A DNA stretch of 64,000 nt from Sphingomonas sp. 28-66-16 (GTDB taxonomy: Bacteria > Pseudomonadota > Alphaproteobacteria > Sphingomonadales > Sphingomonadaceae): assembly GCA_002281485.1 (NCBI GenBank), contig NCGF01000012.1:1-64000 (forward strand). Direction: 5' to 3'. Under the pieces are notes generated by a model. That model was not told the origin of the DNA and ran no database searches. It saw only the letters and a program-made list of their open reading frames with translations. Positions 8,414 to 16,602 of the stretch are shown in pieces. The position numbers and the translations under genes were made by a program. The first letter of the stretch is position 1; each line of letters opens with the position of its first letter.

Positions 8414-9544
8414 TCATTGCCTGAAATCGGTCTTGGCGAGATAGGTGATTCGGCAAGCGAGATCGGCCTCGCCGCTCGCGACGATGACATGATCGCCGGC
8501 ATCGACGATCCCGGTCGAGAAGACGATATTGTCGAGATACATCAGCGCGCCGAGCGGCGCGGTGAGCTGCGGCGCGGGCTCGATCAGCGGCGCTTCGCTC
8601 CCCGCCAGCGTGATCGACGGATCATCGGCATCGAGCAGCGACCAATAGGTGCGATAGATGCCCACCGCCCCGCCGGGCTCGACGCCGTGCCAAAGGCTGA
8701 GCCAGCCGCGCCGCCCGTCGCCGAGATCGGTGAGGATCGGCGGGGTGCCGCCACCGATCCGCGCCGACGCCGGCGCGCCGGCGCGCGCGCGGATGCCGGG
8801 GCGGTCGCACGGCTTCCAGTGGAGCGCATCGGGCGACGAGGCGAGGTTGATCGAGGGGCCGCTGCGCCAGTCGCTGCCCGGCGGATAGGCGAAATAGAGA
8901 TCGCCGAGCGGGCGGGTCTGCGCCCAGTAACGCCCGTCGATCAGCCCCTCGAACAGCAGCATATCCTTGTTCTGATGATCGAGCACGATCCCCTCGAGCC
9001 GCCAGTCGAGCGCGTCGGCCGAGCTGTAGAGCGAGGTCGCCTGGCGTTCGGGGCTGACCGAGCAGGTCGTCATCAGATAGCGATCGCCGATCCGGCTGAT
9101 CCGGGCATCCTCGATCCCGTAGCACTGATAGGAGGCGCGCGGCGTGATCGCGCGGTCATAGTGGATCGTCACCACACGGGTGCCGTCGCCCGACAATTCG
9201 ACCGGCAGCAGCCACGACAGCGACGTCAGCGCGAGCGCCCTGGCACCCTTGTCGAGCACGTCGAAGGTGCGCGGATCGCTCGTCTCGATCCGGTCGAGCG
9301 GCCAGGCATCGAGCCGGTAGCCGCCGTCGGCCCAGCGGATCGCGTGGATATGACCGTCGCGCACCGGCGTGCGCAGCGCCTCGGCGATCCGGACCATCAG
9401 CAGCAGATTGCCGTTCGCCAGCCGCGTCATCCCCGGATTGAAGGCGCCAAGCACATAGGTTTCGGCAGCGATCCGCCCGGCGAGCGGCGACCGCGCCAGA
9501 TCGATGTCGTGCGGAGTCAGAATCAACGCGTCGAAAAAGGCCAT
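8414..9544 (-). CDS. GH130-like beta-mannoside phosphorylase/hydrolase
   Basis: 376 residues with a five-bladed-propeller pattern seen in GH130 (PH1107-related) proteins. The marker blocks are YGIEDARISRIGDRYLM, the phosphate/substrate loop ARIGGGTPPILTDLGDG with WLSLWHG, and the final LMYLDNIVFSTGIV. GH130 members phosphorolyse or hydrolyse beta-1,4- or beta-1,2-mannosides. The second acidic residue distinguishing hydrolase from phosphorylase cannot be settled by eye. It has no signal peptide and so is cytoplasmic. Neighbouring GT4 suggests turnover or synthesis of a mannose-containing glycan. Confidence 0.75.
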   Translation of the reverse strand: MAFFDALILTPHDIDLARSPLAGRIAAETYVLGAFNPGMTRLANGNLLLMVRIAEALRTPVRDGHIHAIRWADGGYRLDAWPLDRIETSDPRTFDVLDKGARALALTSLSWLLPVELSGDGTRVVTIHYDRAITPRASYQCYGIEDARISRIGDRYLMTTCSVSPERQATSLYSSADALDWRLEGIVLDHQNKDMLLFEGLIDGRYWAQTRPLGDLYFAYPPGSDWRSGPSINLASSPDALHWKPCDRPGIRARAGAPASARIGGGTPPILTDLGDGRRGWLSLWHGVEPGGAVGIYRTYWSLLDADDPSITLAGSEAPLIEPAPQLTAPLGALMYLDNIVFSTGIVDAGDHVIVASGEADLACRITYLAKTDFRQ

Positions 9545-9573
9545 CGCACTCCCCCTGCCGGATCAGGACGCGC

Positions 9574-10464
9574 TCAGACGCGCACCGGCTCCGCCGCGAC
9601 CCGCGCGAGCAGCCGTTCGATTGCCTCGGCCACGCCGGGTTCGTCGAGCGTGGGGGCGTGGCCGGTATCGGCGATGGTGAGCAGGTCGCTGCCCGGCAGC
9701 GCCGCGCGCATTCGATCGGCGACGGCGGCCGAGAGAATGTCGGACCGTTCGCCGCGCACGAGCAACACCGGCAAGCCGGCCATGCGATCGAGCGCGCGCC
9801 ACATATCCGGGCCCGCCTCATTGCCCGGCACGCGAAACGGCTCGGCGATCTTCATGTCGTAGTCCAGCACGATCCGCCCCGCACTGTTGAGCCGGTAGAG
9901 CCGCTTGGCCATCGCCAGCCAGTCGCCGATCGCATAGTTGGGATAGGCATCGGCATTGGCCTCGGCGAGCGCCCGCGCGGCGTGAATCCAGGTCGGGAAG
10001 GCATTGCTCTTGCCGACATAGCTGCGGATTCGGTTGAGCCCGGCCGCGTCGATTTCGGGCCCGACATCGTTGAGCACCGCGCCGACCAGCGTTTCACGCG
10101 ATGCGCCCGCGAGCAGCATCGCGACGATGCCGCCGAGCGACGTGCCGATCACGACATAACGGTCGCAGCCGATCTCGCCGAGCAGCTTCTCGACATCCTG
10201 CACATAGACGAGCGGCACATAGCTCATCGGATCCTTGGCATAGCCGCTCTCGCCGCGACCGCGAAAATCGACCGCGACAACCCGCCATTCGGCCGAGAGG
10301 CGCTCGGCAATGCCTTCGAAATCGCGGGCATTGCGGGTCAGGCCGGGCAGACACAGGATCACCGGGCGCCCGGCGGCACGATCGGGATCGCGCGCCGGAT
10401 AATCGCGGGCATGCAGCCGGATCCCGTCGTTGGACCACCAAAATCGATCTTCATAAGCGGCCAT
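9574..10464 (-). CDS. Alpha/beta hydrolase
   Basis: 296 residues. The oxyanion region is VILCLPGLTRNARDF, the DFRGRGESGYA strand is typical, and the nucleophile elbow is GTSLGGIVAMLL (Ser). The catalytic Asp is expected near VLLVRGERSDIL, and the His is in IADTGHAPTLDEP. This is the standard triad of esterases or epoxide/haloalkane-type hydrolases; substrate is unknown. The gene is divergent from selO with only about 37 bases between start codons, so both promoters overlap. Confidence 0.85.
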   Translation of the reverse strand: MAAYEDRFWWSNDGIRLHARDYPARDPDRAAGRPVILCLPGLTRNARDFEGIAERLSAEWRVVAVDFRGRGESGYAKDPMSYVPLVYVQDVEKLLGEIGCDRYVVIGTSLGGIVAMLLAGASRETLVGAVLNDVGPEIDAAGLNRIRSYVGKSNAFPTWIHAARALAEANADAYPNYAIGDWLAMAKRLYRLNSAGRIVLDYDMKIAEPFRVPGNEAGPDMWRALDRMAGLPVLLVRGERSDILSAAVADRMRAALPGSDLLTIADTGHAPTLDEPGVAEAIERLLARVAAEPVRV

Positions 10465-10501
10465 GGTTGCGTCCCTGCGGTATCAGCCTCCATATCGCCC
10501 G

Positions 10502-11875
10502 ATGGCCGCCAACCCGCAACCCGCCCGCTTCATCCCATCCACCGCGATCCTCGAACTCGGAGACGGCTTTTACGATCCGGTCGCCGCCGCCGATTTTCCG
10601 GTTACCAGACTCCGCTTTCGCAATGACCGCGCCGCCGCCGAGATCGGGCTTCAGGAGCTCGACGACGCCGCCTGGGTCCGCCACTTCGGCCGATTCGATC
10701 CGCTGCCGGGCTCGCTGCCCAGCCCGCTCGCGCTGCGCTATCACGGCCATCAGTTCCGCCAGTATAACCCCGAGATCGGCGATGGGCGCGGTTTCCTTTT
10801 CGCGCAGTGCCGCGATGCGCGCGGTCGGCTGATGGATCTGGGTACCAAGGGGTCGGGAACGACGCCGTGGAGCCGGTTCGGCGACGGCCGGCTGACGCTG
10901 AAGGGCGGCGTGCGCGAAATTCTCGCGACCGAAATGCTTCAGGCGCTCGGCGTCGAGACGTCGCGAAGCTTTTCGCTGATCGAGACCGGCGAGGCGCTCG
11001 AGCGCGGCGATGAGCCCTCCCCGACCCGCTCGGCGGTGCTGGTGCGGCTCAATCAAGGCCATATCCGGATCGGCACCTTCCAGCGGCTCGCCTATCTGCG
11101 CGACGAGGCGGGGCTGCGTCGCCTGACCGACTATGTGCTGCGCCATTACTATGGCGATGCCGGCGGCAACGGCGGGCCAGTGCGGCTGCTTCGGCATGTC
11201 GTCGCGCGGACCGCGCGGCTTGCCGGGCAGTTCATGGCGGCGGGCTTCGTCCACGGCGTGCTCAACAGCGACAACATCAACGTGACCGGCGAGAGCTTCG
11301 ATTACGGCCCATGGCGCTTCGTGCCGGATTGGGACCCGGGTTTCACCGCCGCCTATTTCGATCATGCCGGCCTCTACGCCTTTGGCCGACAGCCCGAGGC
11401 AATCCACTGGGACGTGATGCAGCTCGCGACATCGCTGCGCGAGATCGCCGATGCCGAGCCGCTGATCGAGGCGCTCGACGGCTTCGGGGCCGCTTATCAG
11501 CCCGCGGTGACCGATGCGATGCTGTGGCGGCTGGGAGTCAAGCCCCGCGACGCCGCGCACGACCAGGCGCTGATCCAGGCGATCGAACGCGGCTTGCGGG
11601 CCGCCGGCACCCCGATCGACCGGTTTTTCTTCGACAGTTTCGGCGGAGCGATCCCCGAGGCGCTGGGCGCCGACTATGCCGAGGCACGCTCGCTGCTCGC
11701 CGATTATCGCCCGCGCAAGTCGCGCGACGAGCGCTTCTGGCAGGGCGCGCCCTGCGCGATGCTGATCGACGAGGTCGAGGCGATCTGGGCACGGATCGCC
11801 GAGGCCGATGACTGGTCGGCGCTGACCGCCAAGATCACGGCGATCCGGGCCTTCGGCGCGGCTTTGGCAGACTGA
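10502..11875 (+). CDS. selO: Protein adenylyltransferase SelO (YdiU/UPF0061)
   Basis: 457 residues, close to the usual 480-residue pseudokinase SelO, which transfers AMP from ATP to Ser/Thr/Tyr of proteins and is linked to redox stress. Family blocks are clear: RYHGHQFRQYNP, LMDLGTKGSGTTPWSRFGDG, LKGGVREILATEML, HGVLNSDNINVTGESFDYGP and DYRPRKSRDERFWQGAP. The NSDN and DYGP motifs hold the metal-binding residues. I place the start at the ATG at 10502 (MAANPQPARF). An ATG at 10463 would overlap the divergent hydrolase start. Confidence 0.93.
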   Translation: MAANPQPARFIPSTAILELGDGFYDPVAAADFPVTRLRFRNDRAAAEIGLQELDDAAWVRHFGRFDPLPGSLPSPLALRYHGHQFRQYNPEIGDGRGFLFAQCRDARGRLMDLGTKGSGTTPWSRFGDGRLTLKGGVREILATEMLQALGVETSRSFSLIETGEALERGDEPSPTRSAVLVRLNQGHIRIGTFQRLAYLRDEAGLRRLTDYVLRHYYGDAGGNGGPVRLLRHVVARTARLAGQFMAAGFVHGVLNSDNINVTGESFDYGPWRFVPDWDPGFTAAYFDHAGLYAFGRQPEAIHWDVMQLATSLREIADAEPLIEALDGFGAAYQPAVTDAMLWRLGVKPRDAAHDQALIQAIERGLRAAGTPIDRFFFDSFGGAIPEALGADYAEARSLLADYRPRKSRDERFWQGAPCAMLIDEVEAIWARIAEADDWSALTAKITAIRAFGAALAD

Positions 11876-11943
11876 CCACCGCCGTTGGCAATTCGCGCCG
11901 AATTGGGGCAAGAGCGCCAGCGGGACCTAATGAGAAAGACCCG

Positions 11944-13356
11944 ATGGCCGGCCTGGAGATTGTTTCGACCGAACCCGCGACCGGCGCCGAGCTGTGGCGC
12001 CAACCGATCGGCGATGCCGATCACGAGGTGGGGATTGCGCGGGCGAGCTGGGCGGCATGGGCGGCCCAACCGCTCGCCAACCGGCTCGAGGCGCTGCGCC
12101 GCTTCGCCAATGTCGTCCGCGCCAAGGCCGAGCCTTTCGCCGATCTGATCGCGCGCGAAACCGGCAAGCCGCTATGGGAGGCGCGCACGGAAGTCGATTC
12201 GGTGATCGCCAAGGTCAATATCTCGGCGACTTCCTATGCCGAGCGCAGCCCGCAGCGGAAGATGGACGCGCAGGGTGGCCGGCTCGCGGTGCGTCACAAG
12301 CCCCACGGCGTGCTGGCGGTGCTCGGCCCCTATAATTTTCCGGCGCACCTGCCCAACGGCCATATCGTGCCGGCGCTGCTGGCGGGCAATGCCGTGGTGT
12401 TCAAGCCTTCCGAAAAAACCCCCGCCACGGGCGCGTTCCTGGTCGATTGCCTCCACCAGAGCGGCGTGCCCGAAGGCTGCGTACGGCTGCTGATCGGCGG
12501 ACCTACCGAGGGCAAGGCGCTCGCGGCGCATCCCGATATCGACGGGTTGCTGTTCACGGGATCGGCGCGCACCGGGATCGCGCTCAACCGCGCCTTTGCC
12601 GACAAGCCCGAAAAGATTCTCGCGCTCGAAATGGGCGGCAACAATCCGATCATCGTCTGGGATTCGCCCGATCTCGCCTCGGCGGCAGTGCTCGTGGTCC
12701 AATCAGCGTTCACCAGCGCCGGGCAGCGCTGCACCGCGGCGCGCCGGCTGATCGTCGACGAACGGCTCCACCAGCCGCTGATGGCCGAGCTGTCGAAACT
12801 GCTCGACCGGATGATCGTCGGCGATCCGCATGCCGATCCGCAGCCGTTCATGGGCCCGGTGATCGACAATGAAGCGGCCGATCTGCTCACCGAGAGCTAT
12901 CTGGCGCTGATGTCGCGCGGCGGCCGCCCGTTGCGGCATATGCAGCGCCCGATCGAGACGCGCCCGTTTCTGACCCCGGGCATGATCGACGTGACCGAAA
13001 TGAACGACCGCCCCGATATCGAGCTGTTCGGCCCGATCCTGCAGGTGATCCGCGCGGCGAGCTTCGAAGATGCGATCGTCGAGGCGAACAACACCCGCTA
13101 CGGCCTCGCCGCCTCGCTGGTGAGCCAGGACCCGGCGCTCTACGACCGATTCTGGGCGAATGCCCGCGCCGGCATCGTCAACTGGAACAAGCCGACCAAC
13201 GGCGCCTCTTCATCTGCCCCGTTCGGCGGGATCGGCTGGTCGGGCAACCACCGCCCGAGCGCTTATTATGCCGCCGATTATTGCGCCTATCCGGTCGTCT
13301 CGTCCGAAGCCGAACAGGCGCGCGCGCTGATCGGCATCGGCTTGCGAGACGGCTGA
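11944..13356 (+). CDS. astD: Succinylglutamate-semialdehyde dehydrogenase
   Basis: 470 residues of the aldehyde dehydrogenase superfamily, assigned to AstD of the arginine succinyltransferase pathway (N-succinylglutamate semialdehyde plus NAD+ to succinylglutamate). Catalytic Cys is in SAGQRCTAARRLIV and the Glu in LALEMGGNNPIIVW. The AstD-specific C-terminal block is PTNGASSSAPFGGIG then GNHRPSAYYAADYCAYP. GAGAAAG precedes the ATG. No astA, astB or astE lies next to it, so it is an isolated member of the pathway here. Confidence 0.88.
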   Translation: MAGLEIVSTEPATGAELWRQPIGDADHEVGIARASWAAWAAQPLANRLEALRRFANVVRAKAEPFADLIARETGKPLWEARTEVDSVIAKVNISATSYAERSPQRKMDAQGGRLAVRHKPHGVLAVLGPYNFPAHLPNGHIVPALLAGNAVVFKPSEKTPATGAFLVDCLHQSGVPEGCVRLLIGGPTEGKALAAHPDIDGLLFTGSARTGIALNRAFADKPEKILALEMGGNNPIIVWDSPDLASAAVLVVQSAFTSAGQRCTAARRLIVDERLHQPLMAELSKLLDRMIVGDPHADPQPFMGPVIDNEAADLLTESYLALMSRGGRPLRHMQRPIETRPFLTPGMIDVTEMNDRPDIELFGPILQVIRAASFEDAIVEANNTRYGLAASLVSQDPALYDRFWANARAGIVNWNKPTNGASSSAPFGGIGWSGNHRPSAYYAADYCAYPVVSSEAEQARALIGIGLRDG

Positions 13357-13427
13357 CAAGCTGGCCTACATGCCCCCCAAGCAGTGCTCGGTTGCGCGCC
13401 CGGCCCCGGCAGACCATCTGGCGCGGC

Positions 13428-14216
13428 ATGACGACTGACCCTCCTTCCCCTTCGCGTGCCGGCTGCGTGCTGCTGGTCGGCGCCGGCCCGGGCGATCCGG
13501 GCCTGCTGACGGTCGCCGCGCGCGACGCGATCCTCGCCGCCGATCTGATCGTCCATGACGGGCTGGTCGACCAACGCATCCTCGATCTTGCCCCCGCCAC
13601 CTCGCGTATCTCGGTCGCCAAGAGCCGCAGCCGGCATACGATGCGGCAGGAGGCGATCAACGATCTGCTGGTCGCCGAGGCGAAGCGCGGCAAGCGGGTG
13701 GTGCGATTGAAGGGCGGCGACCCGTTCATCTTCGGGCGCGGCGGCGAAGAGGCCGAGGCCTGTGCGGCCGCGGGCGTCGCGGTGCGCGTCATCCCAGGCA
13801 TTTCGGCGGCGATGGGCGCGGCGGCGGGAGCGCTGATCCCGCTCACCCACCGGGCAGTATCGAGTGCGGTGACCTTCGTCGCCGGGCAGTGCCAGGGGCT
13901 GGGCGAGCAGAATTGGGCGGGCCTCGCCGGCAAGGGGCGCACGCTGGTGATCTACATGGGCGTCGCGACATCGGGGCTGATCGCCGAGAAGCTGATCGCC
14001 GAGGGCGTCGCCCCCGACATGCCCGTCGCAGTGCTCGAAAACGGCAGCCGGCCGAATGCGCGGGCGCGGCGCACCTTGCTCGCCGATCTCGGCGCGATGA
14101 TCGCGCGCGAGCGGGTGCAGAGCCCCGCGGTGATCGTGGTGGGAGAGGTCGCGGCGCGCGGCACGGCGGTCGACGCGCTCGTGTCGCTTGCCATCGCAGC
14201 GGAGACAATCGCATGA
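13428..14216 (+). CDS. cobA: Uroporphyrinogen-III C-methyltransferase (SUMT)
   Basis: 262 residues. It makes precorrin-2 from uroporphyrinogen III with two S-adenosylmethionine, the entry step to siroheme. Tetrapyrrole methylase motifs are VLLVGAGPGDPGLLTVAA at the N terminus, VVRLKGGDPFIFGRGGEEAEA and VIPGISAAMGAAA. The ATG at 13428 is chosen; the frame is open further upstream but overlaps astD. It heads the siroheme-dependent reductase cluster and overlaps the next gene by ATGA, so it provides siroheme for that enzyme. cysG-type dehydrogenase/ferrochelatase domains are absent. Confidence 0.93.
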   Translation: MTTDPPSPSRAGCVLLVGAGPGDPGLLTVAARDAILAADLIVHDGLVDQRILDLAPATSRISVAKSRSRHTMRQEAINDLLVAEAKRGKRVVRLKGGDPFIFGRGGEEAEACAAAGVAVRVIPGISAAMGAAAGALIPLTHRAVSSAVTFVAGQCQGLGEQNWAGLAGKGRTLVIYMGVATSGLIAEKLIAEGVAPDMPVAVLENGSRPNARARRTLLADLGAMIARERVQSPAVIVVGEVAARGTAVDALVSLAIAAETIA

Positions 14217-14509
14217 AGATATTGACAGGAAACGATTTGTCTTCGGGCGATGTCGTCTGGTGGACCGGGAGAGGCTGGTCGCGCCATGTCGAGGACGCTG
14301 CCGATGTCGGCGAGGGCGGCGAGAGCATCGCCCGGGCCGAGGAAGGCGCCCGCCGCGTCAACGTGCCCTATGTCATCGACGCGGAAGCCACGCCGGATGG
14401 CCCTCGCCCGGCGCATATCAAGGACCGAGTCCGCGCGCTCGGCCCTACCGTCCGCCCCGATCTCACGCTGAAACCCGCCGACCCGCAAGCCGGCGAATGG
14501 GTGATCTGA
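14213..14509 (+). CDS. DUF2849 protein
   Basis: 98-residue small protein beginning MKILTGNDLSSGDVVWW, matching the DUF2849 family that sits between cobA and the siroheme reductase in many alphaproteobacteria. The function is unknown; genetic linkage suggests an accessory role in sulfite reductase assembly or sulfur assimilation. No catalytic motif or signal sequence is visible. Its ATG overlaps the cobA stop and one base separates its stop from the next start, so it is translationally coupled on both sides. Confidence 0.85.
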   Translation: MKILTGNDLSSGDVVWWTGRGWSRHVEDAADVGEGGESIARAEEGARRVNVPYVIDAEATPDGPRPAHIKDRVRALGPTVRPDLTLKPADPQAGEWVI

Positions 14510-14510
14510 C

Positions 14511-16142
14511 ATGTACAAATACGACCATTTCGATCAGGCGATCGTCGATGCCCGCGTCGAGGAATTTCGCGACCAGGTAAGCCGCCGCCTGTCGGGCGCG
14601 ATGAGCGAGGATCAGTTCAAGCCGCTTCGGCTGATGAACGGCCTCTACCTCCAGCTGCACGCCTATATGCTGCGTGTCGCCATCCCCTACGGCACGCTCG
14701 ACAGCCGCCAGATGCGGATGCTGGGGCATATCGCGCGCAAATATGATCGCGGCTATGGCCATTTCACGACCCGCCAGAATTTGCAGTTCAACTGGATCAA
14801 GCTCGCCGACACGCCCGATATCCTTGCCGAGCTGGCGACGGTCGAGATGCACGCGATCCAGACCAGCGGTAATTGCATCCGCAACATCAGCTCGGACCAA
14901 TATGCCGGCGCCGCCGCCGATGAAGTCACCGATCCGCGCCCCTGGGCCGAGCTGCTCCGCCAGTGGAGCAGTTTTCACCCCGAATTCAGCTATCTGCCGC
15001 GCAAGTTCAAGATCGCGGTGATCGCGGCGCAGGAGGACCGCGCGGCGATGCGGCTGCATGACATCGGCATCCAGCTGCTCGAGCGCGACGGCGTGCTCGG
15101 CGCAAAGATTTTCGCAGGCGGCGGCATGGGCCGCACCCCGATGATCGCCCCGGAGATCAAGGATTTCGTCACTGCCGACGATCTGCTCAGCTATCTGGAA
15201 GCGTGCCTGCGCGTCTACAACCGCTATGGCCGCCGCGACAATATGTACAAGGCGCGGATCAAGATCCTGATTCACGAGATCGGCGCCGATAGCTATCGCG
15301 AGCAGGTCGAGGCGGAGTTTGCCCAGGTGAAGGCGCTCGGCATCGATCCGCCCGCCGCCGAGCTTGCGCGGATCACCGCGATGTTTGCGCTCCCCGCGTT
15401 CGAGACGGATGCCGCCGACACTGTTGACCGCAGCGACTCCGATTTCGCGGTGTGGCTCAACCAGAACGTCAAGCCGCACAAGGCGCCGGGCTATGCCATC
15501 GTCAATATCAGCCTGAAGCCGATTGGCGGCATCCCCGGTGACGCCAGCGCCGAGCAGATCGATCTGATGGCCGATCTCGCCGAGCGTTATTCGTTCGACG
15601 AGCTCCGCGTTACCCACGCCCAGAACATCGTGCTGCCGCATGTCCGCAAGGCCGATCTCCATACCGTATGGAGCGCACTCAACGAGGTCGGCCTCGCGAG
15701 CGCCAACCTCGATCTGATCAGCGACATTATCGCCTGCCCCGGGCTCGATTATTGCAGCCTCGCCAACGCCCGATCGATCCCGGTCGCGCAGAAGATCGCC
15801 CAGCGCTTCGGCGATCTCGGGCGGCAGCGCGAATTGGGCGAGTTGAAGCTCAAGATTTCGGGCTGCATCAACGCTTGCGGCCACCATCATGCCGGCCATA
15901 TCGGCATCCTCGGCGTCGACAAGAAGGGCACCGAAAACTACCAGCTCTCGCTCGGCGGATCGGGCGCGGACGATGTCAGCATCGGCAAGATCACCGGCCC
16001 CGGCTTCGACGAGGACGGCGTGGTCGATGCGGTCGAGAAGGTCACCGACGTCTATCTCGCGGCGCGCACCGAGGGCGAGCGCTTCCTCGACACCTATCGC
16101 CGCATCGGCATCGAGCCCTTCAAGGACGCGATCTATGGGTGA
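14511..16142 (+). CDS. Ferredoxin-type sulfite/nitrite reductase
   Basis: 543 residues. It catalyses six-electron reduction of sulfite to sulfide (or nitrite to ammonia) using siroheme and a [4Fe-4S] cluster. Duplicated ferrite-reductase half domains and siroheme-binding domains are seen. The cluster cysteines are in CPGLDYCSLANAR and KISGCINACGHHH; an N-terminal basic substrate block is GHFTTRQNLQFNWI. Neighbours (cobA, DUF2849, DUF934) and the absence of nitrate genes favour sulfite as the substrate (cysI role). Nitrite cannot be excluded from sequence alone. Confidence 0.9.
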   Translation: MYKYDHFDQAIVDARVEEFRDQVSRRLSGAMSEDQFKPLRLMNGLYLQLHAYMLRVAIPYGTLDSRQMRMLGHIARKYDRGYGHFTTRQNLQFNWIKLADTPDILAELATVEMHAIQTSGNCIRNISSDQYAGAAADEVTDPRPWAELLRQWSSFHPEFSYLPRKFKIAVIAAQEDRAAMRLHDIGIQLLERDGVLGAKIFAGGGMGRTPMIAPEIKDFVTADDLLSYLEACLRVYNRYGRRDNMYKARIKILIHEIGADSYREQVEAEFAQVKALGIDPPAAELARITAMFALPAFETDAADTVDRSDSDFAVWLNQNVKPHKAPGYAIVNISLKPIGGIPGDASAEQIDLMADLAERYSFDELRVTHAQNIVLPHVRKADLHTVWSALNEVGLASANLDLISDIIACPGLDYCSLANARSIPVAQKIAQRFGDLGRQRELGELKLKISGCINACGHHHAGHIGILGVDKKGTENYQLSLGGSGADDVSIGKITGPGFDEDGVVDAVEKVTDVYLAARTEGERFLDTYRRIGIEPFKDAIYG

Positions 16143-16581
16143 GTCCCTGCTCCGTTTCCGGACCGACGCGCCGCATGACGAACCGGCGGTCACGCTCGAC
16201 AGCTTCGTCGAGGGCCAGTCGAACGCCACCGCCGTCCGCATCGAGGCGGGCGACGATGCGCGCGCGCTGATCCCGTTCCTCGGCCGGCTCGCGCTGATCG
16301 AAGTGAGCTTCCCGGCGTTTCGCGACGGGCGCGGTTATTCGGCGGGGCGAATCCTGCGCGAGGCCGGCTATGCCGGCGAACTGCGCGCCGCGGGCGATGT
16401 GCTCGTCGATCAGATTCCGCTGATGCGCCGCTGCGGGTTCGACAGTTTCGCCCCGCAGGCGCCGATCGACGAAGCCGTGCTCAAGGCCGCGCTCGAACGC
16501 TATGACCACGCCTATCAGCGCGCCGCCGACAGCGTGGTGCCGGTGTGGAAACTGCGCCACGGCCAAGGCATCGAGCCTTAA
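16135..16581 (+). CDS. DUF934 protein (sulfur assimilation cluster)
   Basis: 148 residues with the DUF934 pattern: LALIEVSFPAFRDGRGYSAG, then LREAGYAGELRAAGDVLVDQ and MRRCGFDSF. The family is nearly always next to sulfite reductase or cysH and is presumed to help sulfur reduction; no activity is established as far as I know. The ATG overlaps the reductase stop by eight bases. In many relatives cysH (PAPS/APS reductase) follows, but here the next gene is dnaB on the opposite strand. Confidence 0.87.
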   Translation: MGESLLRFRTDAPHDEPAVTLDSFVEGQSNATAVRIEAGDDARALIPFLGRLALIEVSFPAFRDGRGYSAGRILREAGYAGELRAAGDVLVDQIPLMRRCGFDSFAPQAPIDEAVLKAALERYDHAYQRAADSVVPVWKLRHGQGIEP

Positions 16582-16602
16582 GTCGGGACGGTCCGTACTG
16601 CG

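Noticed and set aside
10463-10501. Earlier ATG start for selO
   Set aside because: It would put the start codon on top of the divergent hydrolase start and adds residues without family similarity.
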